Positions 1-7,272 of a stretch of 35,731 nt of DNA are shown here, one piece after another; within the stretch, counting starts at the first letter, position 1, and each line of letters opens with the position of its first letter. The position numbers were made by a program, and so were the translations under genes. The stretch is from Clostridium intestinale DSM 6191 (GTDB taxonomy: Bacteria > Bacillota > Clostridia > Clostridiales > Clostridiaceae), in the NCBI RefSeq assembly GCF_900130055.1, contig NZ_FQXU01000023.1, forward strand, positions 1 to 35,731, given 5' to 3'. The notes beneath the pieces are model-generated. The model had not been told where the DNA came from. It searched no databases and worked only from the letters and a program-made list of their open reading frames with translations.

Positions 1-142
1 ATCCCCCTCTATCAGGCAGGTTGCCCACGTGTTACTCACCCGTCCGCCGCTAGAAAATTACCGAAGCAATTTCCTCGCTCGACTTGCATGTGTTAAGCAC
101 GCCGCCAGCGTTCGTCCTGAGCCAGGATCAAACTCTCAATTT
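1..142 (-). rRNA. rrs: 16S ribosomal RNA, 5' end only
   Basis: The reverse complement contains the universal 16S start region, AGAGTTTGATCCTGGCTCAG, followed by the conserved GACGAACGCTGGCGGC and the stretch that includes GGCGGACGGGTGAG. The mature 5' end is placed near 142 by alignment with the AAATTGA start known from other bacteria. The gene is transcribed leftwards and runs off the window, so only about 142 of roughly 1500 bases are present. The V1 segment (GAGCGAGGAAATTGC) is of the kind seen in Clostridium sensu stricto. Confidence 0.97.
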
Positions 143-583
143 AAGTGTCACACTAATGTGCACAAATTTTAGTTTAATCTTACTCTAAGAATTACGTTGA
201 CTATAAAATAAGTTTATTCAAAACTTCTTAAGTTTCCTCTGTTTAATTTTCAAAGACCATTTTTTCTTTTTCGCTAATCTCTCTCAGCGACAAGTGTTAT
301 CTTATCATATACACTTTTTTCTGTCAACAAGTTTTTTCATTTCTTTTTAATCAATTTTTGTTGATTAATTTTTTATCTGAAATGTTTTGTTGTTCTTGCG
401 ACGTGTTTTATCTTACCACCTCTACAATACATAATATTTCTCTATATTCCTAGTTATATTAAATTATTCTTATTTATCTAATAATTCCTTTTATTTTCTT
501 TGTTTTTTTATTATTGATACACTAGGAATAGTGTTCATAAGATTGTATCACTAAACTAGCATTTCTCTAGTATTTAATATTAT
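143..583 (-). other. rRNA leader and upstream regulatory region without genes
   Basis: No coding region is visible here. On the minus strand, a segment around 396-416 (TAAGATAA, then ACAC, then GTCGC) closely repeats the segment around 286-305 just downstream of the mapped -10. This is what a duplicated (P1/P2) rrn promoter would leave, although no good -35 is seen for the upstream copy. Further up, 515-550 has overlapping small inverted repeats (TGATACA with TGTATCA, and CACTA-GGAA-TAGTG). They may end the upstream operon, but they lack a clear U tract. Confidence 0.45.
299..327 (-). promoter_or_regulatory. rRNA operon promoter
   Basis: Read on the minus strand, a perfect TTGACA (327 to 322) is followed by a 17-base spacer and TAAGAT (304 to 299), a 4/6 match to the -10 consensus. 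The site lies about 155 bases upstream of the 16S 5' end, a normal distance for a bacterial rrn promoter. The bases just downstream of the -10 recur further upstream (see the 143-583 entry), which suggests a tandem promoter. The -35 is strong; the -10 assignment is inferred from spacing and from this recurrence. Confidence 0.65.
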
Positions 584-1234
584 TTAAGTATCTAAAATAT
601 ATATATAAAGAATATTTTTATCATAATCCATAACTCCAAAATCAAAATTATGAGCTGCCATATTCATACTATCATCTGGATATTCTTCTGCAGCCCTATC
701 TCTAAAATAATAAGATCCATTTTTGATATCTCTAGGAATTTTACCTAGATACTCTCCATATATATACTCTTCACCTCCAAAATAGATTTTTCTTTTTTCC
801 TCATCACTTATAGGTAAAGCATCCCATCTACTGTTCTGCTTTATATCATTAATAAACTCATCTTTATTTGAATCACTAATTTCTATTATAGAGAAATACT
901 CCCCATCCCCATTGAATCCTCCATGAGTATCATTTTCTTTTAGTATTGAGGAGTATTTAGGTATATCTATTCCTATTGTTCTTTTATAAAAATTTTTTTC
1001 ATCTATATATTTTACTATCCCGATTATCAAACTAAATGAAAATATAAAAGTAAAAAACCATAAACTTGTTTTTAAAAACTCGAATTTACCTATAGATTTA
1101 TATTCAATTGATATCCAGACAATAAATATTACACATAGTCCCAAACCTACAGATCCCTTTATAAGTATTGGTATATCAATTAATAATAATATTAATAAAC
1201 TTAGTAATATTCCCACTCCAAGCTTCTTAGACAT
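584..1234 (-). CDS. Unknown membrane protein, last gene of the radical SAM operon
   Basis: This 216-residue protein is not recognised as any named family. The first 80 residues contain three hydrophobic segments (roughly 6-25, 28-45 and 58-76), then a polar, probably extracytoplasmic domain of about 130 residues rich in Tyr, Asp and Glu. The start is well supported: AAGGAG lies 8 bases before the ATG. It begins 12 bases after the DUF4153-type gene on the same strand and is probably cotranscribed with it. It may be a membrane partner of that protein, but this rests only on position. Confidence 0.75.
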   Translation of the reverse strand: MSKKLGVGILLSLLILLLIDIPILIKGSVGLGLCVIFIVWISIEYKSIGKFEFLKTSLWFFTFIFSFSLIIGIVKYIDEKNFYKRTIGIDIPKYSSILKENDTHGGFNGDGEYFSIIEISDSNKDEFINDIKQNSRWDALPISDEEKRKIYFGGEEYIYGEYLGKIPRDIKNGSYYFRDRAAEEYPDDSMNMAAHNFDFGVMDYDKNILYIYILDT

Positions 1235-1246
1235 ATAGACTTCTCC

Positions 1247-3121
1247 TTATTCTACTTTCTCCAATCTATATTTGTTAATATTAAACTCTCTAAAGTCCTC
1301 ATTTTTATATCTTTTTCTTAAAGCCTGTTCAAAGCTCTCTTTTAATTCAGAATATGCAGTCTCATCTTTTACCTTCTTTATCTCTACTAATGAATCTATG
1401 GACAACTCTTCTGTGATATATCCTATGTCTATTGTTTTTGTTACCTTATATTGTTCTAGATTTTGTTTAGCTATATACCCATCTACGTTTATTATATTTA
1501 TAAAAGCACAAAACACGAACAATGTTATAATCAATGCCTGTTTAAATGCAATCTTTCTCCATATATTAATTATATATAGAAGAAATACTATTCCTAGGAA
1601 GGCTAAAACAACTTTTACAGAAAATCTTAATCTTGTAAAGCCATATTTATCTATATACATATTCATTTTATAGTTAGATGAAATAATCATATTTGAAGTT
1701 AATAAGATTAAATATGTGTATTGTATTTTTAAGATGTTTCTATATTTATAGACAACATCTCTTGTAAGAAAGCTGCATATAGCTATAATTATAAAGTTTA
1801 TTATCACTACAACAACTAACTGCATAAAGCCTTCTCTTGCATATTGTGAGTATAAAACTCCTATTGAATTTTTATTTATATATAAATTAGGAATTTGTAT
1901 TAATGTATAGATAGTATATAACCCTAATAATGATATAAGAAAACTTATAATTATTAGTGGCGATATAGTTTTTTTGATACTTACTCTAGGCGAGGCTTTA
2001 TAATCACTAGTGCCAAGGAAAACCGCCACACTATATAAAAACATCCAAATCATTAATAACATTCGTAATATCCATTGTTCTAGCCCTATATTTTTAAAGT
2101 TAAATAATTGTTTTAAACTTGAAAAAATTGAGGAAATAAACTGACTGAAATATAAATCTGATTGAGAAAGTAGGCTTATCAATATAATTGCTAGAGGTAT
2201 AAAGATTAAAAATCCCACTATTACTGCATTAATACTCTCCCTATGTGTTCCTTCCTTTTTATTGACTTTTATAGTATTTTTTAATTTTCCAAAACTAATT
2301 TTAATGAATATAAATGGAGTAAGTATCGTTTCAGATAAAAATGCTCCTAAAGACCTAAAAGATATACTAAAATCATTAACTAGAGCATTTGCTAAGAGAA
2401 TATTTATGATAGGTAGAAGGAGTACGTTTATCCATTTTATAAAAGCTACATTATATATCCCAAAGTAAAATGAAGTAACAAGACTTAAGATAAGAAAACC
2501 CAAACCTAGGATACTTTTCTTTATTTTATTTTTATTATTTATAAAAAAACAAGTCAGAAATAATATATTGAAGATAGCAATATTTATCCCTAATGGTCTT
2601 AAATCAGAGGCTACTTGTCCTACGAGAAAATCAAATAATATTGTTAATACTAAGGAGTATATGATTATCATAGAATTACTACTTGCAGCTTTTTCTACCA
2701 TTCTTTTATTTCGTTTTTTCCTGCTAACTATATATTTAAACCACTGAGAGTTCTGAGGCAGATTCACAAAGGTTTCTAATATATTATAAGAAGAATATCC
2801 TATATCTAAATCTATCATAGCCTCTACTGCTCTCATAAGATTAGAACTTTCTCCATAGGAAAGCATTAAAAACTTATCCTCTGTAAGTATATTAAAAAGT
2901 CCCTCTTCATTCTTTATTTCTATAAAATAAAACAATTCCTCATTATTAAGCTTATTAGATTTAAACTTAAGTCTTACATCATAGTCTTCTTTTACAATAA
3001 GTTTAATGATTTTTTCTATACCATTGTCATTTTCACATTCAAACTTTATAAATCCAAAAGCATTATCTAATTTTTTACACAAGATATCATTTCCCTTTGA
3101 TGGAATTACATTAACCCACAC
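1247..3121 (-). CDS. DUF4153/DUF4173-type polytopic membrane protein
   Basis: This 624-residue protein has a soluble N-terminal part (about 1-145), a long block of about a dozen hydrophobic helices (about 150-545) and a short charged C-terminal tail. The architecture and the helix block around QWILRMLLMIWMFLYSVAV fit the DUF4153/DUF4173 family, whose function is unknown. The start is GTG at 3121; its GAGGAGG ribosome site sits inside the last codons of the upstream HTH gene, so the two are translationally close. Pairing of such proteins with YozG-like regulators and DUF2975 proteins is common in Firmicutes. No catalytic motif is seen, and family membership is by recall of sequence character. 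Confidence 0.75.
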   Translation of the reverse strand: MWVNVIPSKGNDILCKKLDNAFGFIKFECENDNGIEKIIKLIVKEDYDVRLKFKSNKLNNEELFYFIEIKNEEGLFNILTEDKFLMLSYGESSNLMRAVEAMIDLDIGYSSYNILETFVNLPQNSQWFKYIVSRKKRNKRMVEKAASSNSMIIIYSLVLTILFDFLVGQVASDLRPLGINIAIFNILFLTCFFINNKNKIKKSILGLGFLILSLVTSFYFGIYNVAFIKWINVLLLPIINILLANALVNDFSISFRSLGAFLSETILTPFIFIKISFGKLKNTIKVNKKEGTHRESINAVIVGFLIFIPLAIILISLLSQSDLYFSQFISSIFSSLKQLFNFKNIGLEQWILRMLLMIWMFLYSVAVFLGTSDYKASPRVSIKKTISPLIIISFLISLLGLYTIYTLIQIPNLYINKNSIGVLYSQYAREGFMQLVVVVIINFIIIAICSFLTRDVVYKYRNILKIQYTYLILLTSNMIISSNYKMNMYIDKYGFTRLRFSVKVVLAFLGIVFLLYIINIWRKIAFKQALIITLFVFCAFINIINVDGYIAKQNLEQYKVTKTIDIGYITEELSIDSLVEIKKVKDETAYSELKESFEQALRKRYKNEDFREFNINKYRLEKVE

Positions 3122-3122
3122 A

Positions 3123-3332
3123 TTATTCCTCCTCTACAAACTCTAAAATATCTCCTGGCTGACACTTCAGCTCCTTGCATATAGCCTCTAAGGTTGAAAA
3201 TCTAATAGCCTTAGCCTTATTATTTTTTAATATCGATAGATTAGCATTAGTAATTCCTACTCGCTCTGCTAATTCATTTAAAGACATCTTTCTTTTAGCC
3301 ATCATAACATCTAAATTTACTATTATAGGCAT
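3123..3332 (-). CDS. YozG-like Cro/C1-type HTH regulator
   Basis: This 69-residue protein is essentially one helix-turn-helix domain: MSLNELAERVGITNANLSIL carries the two HTH helices, followed by a STLEAICKELKCQPGDILEF segment typical of the small Cro/C1 (YozG) group. AAAGGGGCG precedes the ATG. It sits between a DUF2975 gene (17 bases upstream) and the DUF4153-type gene (1 base downstream). DUF2975 plus YozG is a well-known pair in Firmicutes, where the small regulator is thought to control its own membrane-protein operon. No target site can be proven here, although a 17-bp inverted repeat lies at the head of the operon. Confidence 0.9.
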   Translation of the reverse strand: MPIIVNLDVMMAKRKMSLNELAERVGITNANLSILKNNKAKAIRFSTLEAICKELKCQPGDILEFVEEE

Positions 3333-3349
3333 ATTTGCGCCCCTTTCTC

Positions 3350-3841
3350 TTACACTGTATAATCATTTTCCTCTTTAAATTCTATTGCATTTTCAAATAC
3401 CTTTGATAAAACATATATAAATAATCCAGCAAAAATAAATATTAAAAACTCCATATCTGTATGGATTCCTGTGTTATCTATATAAATAAGTTTATATTGT
3501 CCGCTAGAAAAATTTATTATGAGATTTATAATATAGCATGTAGCTACTGTAATGCAACATATAGACATTCTTTTTAAAGCTTTAACATTTCCTCTTGTAA
3601 ATGGATTTTCTTTAACTAAACTATCCATTATAGATCTTATATTAAAAACTATAATAAACACACAAAAACAACCAATTATAAGTAACAAAAATACTCCAAA
3701 GCTTTCTAAATTAGTTATTTCTCCTTTTAATTTAAAGGCTTGTTTTAATGCTTGAAAAAAATATAAAGCCCCTCCTACTAATAAAATATCTAACATAATT
3801 TTTAATGCTTGAGATAATGATTTTTTTCCATAGTATTTCAT
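3350..3841 (-). CDS. DUF2975 family membrane protein
   Basis: This 163-residue protein has four predicted membrane segments (about 12-32, 45-68, 93-112 and 130-148). Between the second and third is a conserved-looking polar stretch, RSIMDSLVKENPFTRGNV, typical of DUF2975 proteins. The ATG has GAGGTGA six bases upstream and overlaps the stop of the radical SAM gene by 4 bases, so the two are translationally coupled. The gene is followed by a YozG-like HTH gene, its usual partner. Function is unknown; a membrane signalling partner for the regulator is a guess from context. Confidence 0.88.
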   Translation of the reverse strand: MKYYGKKSLSQALKIMLDILLVGGALYFFQALKQAFKLKGEITNLESFGVFLLLIIGCFCVFIIVFNIRSIMDSLVKENPFTRGNVKALKRMSICCITVATCYIINLIINFSSGQYKLIYIDNTGIHTDMEFLIFIFAGLFIYVLSKVFENAIEFKEENDYTV

Positions 3842-5151
3842 ATAAATTCACCTCGTATATTTAAACTAGTTTTTGTATCTCCAAGACTTATTTTATATCC
3901 TAAGTTCATGGCTAAATTGTAAAAAATATTTGTTCTTGACTTCTTTAATCTCTTAAATATAGATTTAAATGAGTAAAACTCTTTTCTAAACCACATATAC
4001 CCATCAAAAAGTTCTTCAGGGTGCATATTTTTAGGTATAAAAGCTACTCTAGTTTTTCCGTTATAGTAACTCCAATCCTCACTAAGTAATCTACCCTCCT
4101 CCTTTAGCTGCTCGTATATAGGAGTTTTAGGTAGAGGAGTTAATATACTAACTGTTACTCCATCTATTCCTAGTTTATTGCAGGCATCTAGAGTTCTTTT
4201 AAACACATCCTTTCTATCTGTATCAAAACCAAAAATTATTCCCGCTTGAATACAGATACCATTAGAATGTACCTTATCTATTATACTTTTGTACTTATCA
4301 ACATTATTTATTCCTTTATTAACACTCATTAAACTCTCTTTAGAAAAAGATTCAATTCCTACAAAAAGATAAACACATCCAGCTTCCTTAGCTAATTTAA
4401 GTAATTCTTCATCTTTACACCTTTCTAAAGTCACTTGAGCTGCCCATCTTTTATTTAGTTTTTTTAATTCCTTTAAAAGTATTTTTGAGTAGTCAGTATC
4501 TCCCCAAAAATTATCATCCCAAAACACAAAATATCTACTTTTTATTTTTTTTATTTCTTCTATAACCTCTTCAACAGGTCTAGTTCTATATGGCTCACAA
4601 TATATTTGCTTTAAATTACAATAACTACATTTATAAGGACATCCTCTAGAAGATATCACTGCTCCTTTTGTGAAATGCCTACCATAAATTAAGTCTCTTC
4701 TAGCTATTGGAATGTTGTTTAGGTTAGGAACTTCTTTGCAAATATATTCTTTTTTAGCTTTCCCATTATAAAAATCCTCTAAAAATTCAGGCCATATAAG
4801 TTCTCCCTCACCTATCATTATATAATCACAATTCTTTTTAACTTCCTCTGGAAGCAGTGTAGAATGAGGTCCGCCCATAACTATCTTGGAACCTTTCTCT
4901 CTAAAAACTTTCGATATATTGTAACAGTGACTAGCATTGGAGGTATTTACTGTTATTGCAACTAAATCAAAGCTCTCATTATAAGGAATTTTTTGATTAT
5001 ATTCATCAATTAGTGTTATTTTATATTTACTTTCATCTATAAAAGCAGCTAAATAAGGCATAGTAATTTGAATAAAATTATTAAACTGCTTTCTCCTAAA
5101 TTTATTTATCTCCTTGTTCTCTGGAGTTATTAAAAGAATTTTCTTCTTCAC
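3838..5151 (-). CDS. B12-binding-domain radical SAM protein
   Basis: The protein is 437 residues from the GTG start. The N-terminal 130 residues look like a cobalamin-binding Rossmann domain (KILLITP; GGPHSTLLPEE), but the DxHxxG cobalamin ligand motif is not seen. The radical SAM core follows with RGCPYKCSYCNL, giving the CxxxCxxC cluster ligands Cys171, Cys175 and Cys178. The layout matches the BchE/hopanoid-type class; the substrate is unknown. An in-frame ATG exists at 5187, but it lies between the -35 and -10 of the best promoter and has no ribosome site. The GTG at 5151 has GGGGGTG just upstream and is preferred. It is the first gene of the operon, coupled to DUF2975. Confidence 0.88.
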   Translation of the reverse strand: MKKKILLITPENKEINKFRRKQFNNFIQITMPYLAAFIDESKYKITLIDEYNQKIPYNESFDLVAITVNTSNASHCYNISKVFREKGSKIVMGGPHSTLLPEEVKKNCDYIMIGEGELIWPEFLEDFYNGKAKKEYICKEVPNLNNIPIARRDLIYGRHFTKGAVISSRGCPYKCSYCNLKQIYCEPYRTRPVEEVIEEIKKIKSRYFVFWDDNFWGDTDYSKILLKELKKLNKRWAAQVTLERCKDEELLKLAKEAGCVYLFVGIESFSKESLMSVNKGINNVDKYKSIIDKVHSNGICIQAGIIFGFDTDRKDVFKRTLDACNKLGIDGVTVSILTPLPKTPIYEQLKEEGRLLSEDWSYYNGKTRVAFIPKNMHPEELFDGYMWFRKEFYSFKSIFKRLKKSRTNIFYNLAMNLGYKISLGDTKTSLNIRGEFI

Positions 5152-5172
5152 ATGTTCACCCCCTATATGAGC

Positions 5173-5201
5173 ATTATATATCCTCATTAAGTAAATTACA
5201 A
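5173..5201 (-). promoter_or_regulatory. Promoter of the radical SAM operon
   Basis: On the minus strand, TTGTAA (5201 to 5196), a 17-base spacer and a perfect TATAAT (5178 to 5173) make a good sigma-A promoter. The transcript would start about 15 bases before the GTG codon at 5151, leaving room for the ribosome site. The -35 overlaps the left arm of a 17-bp inverted repeat at 5198-5236, a likely point of regulation. Confidence 0.7.
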
Positions 5202-5236
5202 TATATTTTTATTGTTATTCAATAAAAATATATTGT
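5198..5236. repeat. Perfect 17-bp inverted repeat overlapping a -35 element
   Basis: ACAATATATTTTTATTG (5198-5214) and its exact reverse complement (5220-5236) are separated by TTATT. All but two bases of each arm are A or T. The left arm covers the -35 of the radical SAM operon promoter. It could be an operator for the YozG-like regulator encoded in that operon, or a weak hairpin terminator for transcription from the right. No U tract follows on the minus strand. Confidence 0.6.
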
Positions 5237-5270
5237 TTTATTGTTATTTTCTCTCCAAAATCTTCTGCAC

Positions 5271-5422
5271 TCCTATGCTCCTATGTTTTTGCGTTCCTAT
5301 GTTCTTATGTTCCGCTGTTTCTATATTTTTGTGTTTCAGTGTTCTTATGTTCCTGTGTTCCAGTGTTTTTATGCTTTTATGTTCCAGTGTTTTTATGCTT
5401 TTGTGTTTTTATGCTTTTATTC
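5271..5422. repeat. Tandem array of 19 degenerate 8-base units
   Basis: The stretch divides exactly into 19 consecutive octamers, such as TCCTATGT, TCTTATGT, TCCAGTGT and TTTTATGC, with a consensus near TYYTATGT. Period 8 is kept without slippage for 152 bases although the units vary. Because 8 is not a multiple of 3, two overlapping frames stay open and encode Leu/Phe/Cys/Val-rich repetitive peptides. Neither has a ribosome site or a recognisable domain, so coding is unlikely. It fills the gap between the radical SAM operon and the deoxynucleoside kinase gene. A second array of period 8 with a different unit lies at 13747-13834. Confidence 0.85.
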
Positions 5423-5439
5423 ACAAACTATAGTGGCTC

Positions 5440-5489
5440 AATAATAAAGAGGAAATCACAAAATAGTTTGCAATTTCCTCTTTATTATT
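5440..5489 (-). terminator. Long hairpin at the end of the deoxynucleoside kinase gene
   Basis: AATAATAAAGAGGAAAT (5440-5456) pairs perfectly with ATTTCCTCTTTATTATT (5473-5489), giving a 17-bp stem with a 16-base loop. The right arm includes the kinase stop codon. It probably ends that transcript, but there is no clean run of T after the stem on the minus strand. A competing pair, CAAACTAT (5424-5431) with ATAGTTTG (5463-5470), is also possible. Confidence 0.55.
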
Positions 5490-6147
5490 GAAGTTCTTTT
5501 AATTTTTCATCTATTAATTTTAAGACATATTTTCTATCTTCAAGATTATTTTCAAAATCCAAAGAATCTACGTTTATTTTTAATACTGGTGATATATCAT
5601 AAGCATTAAAATATTCAGTATACTCCTTATTAAGGGTTTCCCAATAATCTCTTTCAACTACCTGTTCGTAGTCTCGTCCTCTTTTTCTTATCCTATTAAT
5701 AGCTTGGTCTACTGATATTTCTAAATAAACCATAAGCTTCGGTGCTTTAACGTGTTCTAATATATTTTCTAAAAGTTCTCTATAAACATCAAATTCTTCT
5801 GATGTCATATCTCCAGTTATCTCTAATAACTTTGCAAAAATAGCATCTCCATATATACTTCTGTCCATCACAGAATTCTCTAATTCTGCTGCTTCCTTTA
5901 TATACTTGAATCTATTATTTAAAAAGAATACTTGAAGTGCAAAAGCATACTTCTTTCTATCATAATAAAACTTCTCTAGTATTGGATTATTTACAACAGG
6001 TTCTTTAAATGCTGTATACCCTAGCTCTTCTAAAATATTCATCAGAGTGCTTTTTCCTGATCCTACTACACCATCTATAACAATCATATCCCAAATTCCT
6101 TTTCTATCTACTTTTTTTAATATCTCACCATACACATTGAACTGCAC
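5485..6147 (-). CDS. Deoxynucleoside kinase (dGK/dAK family)
   Basis: The 220-residue protein phosphorylates deoxynucleosides for salvage, judged from family motifs. It has the P-loop DGVVGSGKST (residues 25-34), the MDRSIYGDAIF motif that holds the catalytic DRS, and the LID arginines in RKRGRDYE, followed by ERDYWETLNKEY. Which base it prefers cannot be read from the sequence. The GTG at 6147 has AAGGAGG 9 bases upstream; an internal ATG at residue 21, directly before the P-loop strand, is the alternative start and would give the more usual N-terminus. It lies 18 bases after the GNAT gene and is probably cotranscribed with it. Confidence 0.9.
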   Translation of the reverse strand: MQFNVYGEILKKVDRKGIWDMIVIDGVVGSGKSTLMNILEELGYTAFKEPVVNNPILEKFYYDRKKYAFALQVFFLNNRFKYIKEAAELENSVMDRSIYGDAIFAKLLEITGDMTSEEFDVYRELLENILEHVKAPKLMVYLEISVDQAINRIRKRGRDYEQVVERDYWETLNKEYTEYFNAYDISPVLKINVDSLDFENNLEDRKYVLKLIDEKLKELQ

Positions 6148-6165
6148 TCTTATTTTCCTCCTTAG

Positions 6166-7113
6166 TTAGCAGGAATATTCACTATTAACGTTATAAAAAA
6201 CTACGTGATCTTTCCATTCACCATTTATAAATAAATATTTTTCGCTTATTCCAAGTTCCTTAAAACCACAGCTTCTAAGAACTCTTTGAGACTTAGTATT
6301 TTCAACCATAGCAGTAGCTTCTATTCTATGGAGTTCTAATTCACTAAAAGCATATTTAAGTACAAGCTTAACAGCTTCCTTCATATATCCCTTTCCCTGT
6401 TCATTTTCATCAATAGAATATCCTATAAATGCATTTCTAAAAACTCCATAAACTATGTTTGATATTCTTATTTTTCCTATAATCTTCTTATCTTTAAATA
6501 TTCCTAAGTCTATCCCTGTGCCATCAATAAGCTGTTTATAGCTTTCCATTAAAATAGAATATTGTACCTCATAGGTATAAAAACTTCTATCTTTTTGAGG
6601 CTCAAATTCTTTTAAATGATTAAAGTTCCTTATATAATAATCTAACATTTCTTGAGCATTATCAGGAGTAAGATTTTTAACTTCAATATTGCTCCCTTTT
6701 AGCTCTATAACAGAAGGTTTCCTATTTTTAATTCTGTAATCATACATATTAAGGCCAAAAATAAGTTCACTTTTATGAGCACCAGACACAATTAGGCTAT
6801 CACTTAATACTCCCTCTAACTCAAAACCTACTAATAACAAACTGTTTATAGGCATGTCTTCACTTACATATAAGTTAATCTTATAGAATTTTTCTTTTTC
6901 AAAAAAATAACTAGCTATGTTTATAAGTGAATCTCTTAAAAGTTCTTTTTTTTCACTCTTAAAAAACTTAAGTCTTAAAGAACAGCTCTTGTTCTCACGA
7001 TCTAAGTTTATTACGTTTATTTTACCTATATTTAGTTTTAAATAATCTTTAATAGAGTACTCAAAGTCACTTTTACCTATAGGCTCAATGCTCACTCCAA
7101 ACTTACTTGCCAT
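6166..7113 (-). CDS. GNAT acetyltransferase, RimJ/RimL-like, with an extra N-terminal domain
   Basis: The C-terminal half (about 135-305 of 315 residues) is a RimJ/RimL-type GNAT domain: IGYSIDENEQGKGYMKEA holds the acetyl-CoA pyrophosphate loop, and NTKSQRVLRSCGFKELG the usual motif B. The first 130 residues are an additional domain that may be a degenerate second GNAT fold; it is not otherwise recognised. Family members acetylate protein N-termini, amino acids or small amines, and the target here is unknown. AGGAG lies 8 bases before the ATG. It leads a two-gene unit with the deoxynucleoside kinase and is divergent from the methyltransferase gene. Confidence 0.88.
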   Translation of the reverse strand: MASKFGVSIEPIGKSDFEYSIKDYLKLNIGKINVINLDRENKSCSLRLKFFKSEKKELLRDSLINIASYFFEKEKFYKINLYVSEDMPINSLLLVGFELEGVLSDSLIVSGAHKSELIFGLNMYDYRIKNRKPSVIELKGSNIEVKNLTPDNAQEMLDYYIRNFNHLKEFEPQKDRSFYTYEVQYSILMESYKQLIDGTGIDLGIFKDKKIIGKIRISNIVYGVFRNAFIGYSIDENEQGKGYMKEAVKLVLKYAFSELELHRIEATAMVENTKSQRVLRSCGFKELGISEKYLFINGEWKDHVVFYNVNSEYSC

Positions 7114-7199
7114 AAGTCCATCTCCTAGATTAGCGTATATTTGTGCATACTTAACATTTCATAATTATATCACAAATAGAACTCCTCTTCACTTAATAA

Positions 7200-7228
7200 T
7201 TTACTATTTACACTTAAAGCATTATAAT
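7200..7228 (+). promoter_or_regulatory. Promoter of the methyltransferase-DUF4230 unit
   Basis: TTTACT (7200-7205), a 17-base spacer and a perfect TATAAT (7223-7228) lie about 45 bases before the ATG at 7273. The -35 matches the consensus at four of six positions. Confidence 0.6.
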
Positions 7229-7272
7229 CTTAATATTGTTTTATATTAATTATTATGGAAGGTAGTGATTTT

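Noticed and set aside
5271-5422. A CRISPR array
   Set aside because: Units are 8 bases with no spacers and no constant repeat, and no cas genes are nearby.
5212-5444. Two overlapping plus-strand reading frames encoding Phe/Leu/Cys-rich repetitive peptides
   Set aside because: Both arise from the period-8 array, which stays open in several frames. There is no ribosome site, and the peptides look like no known protein.
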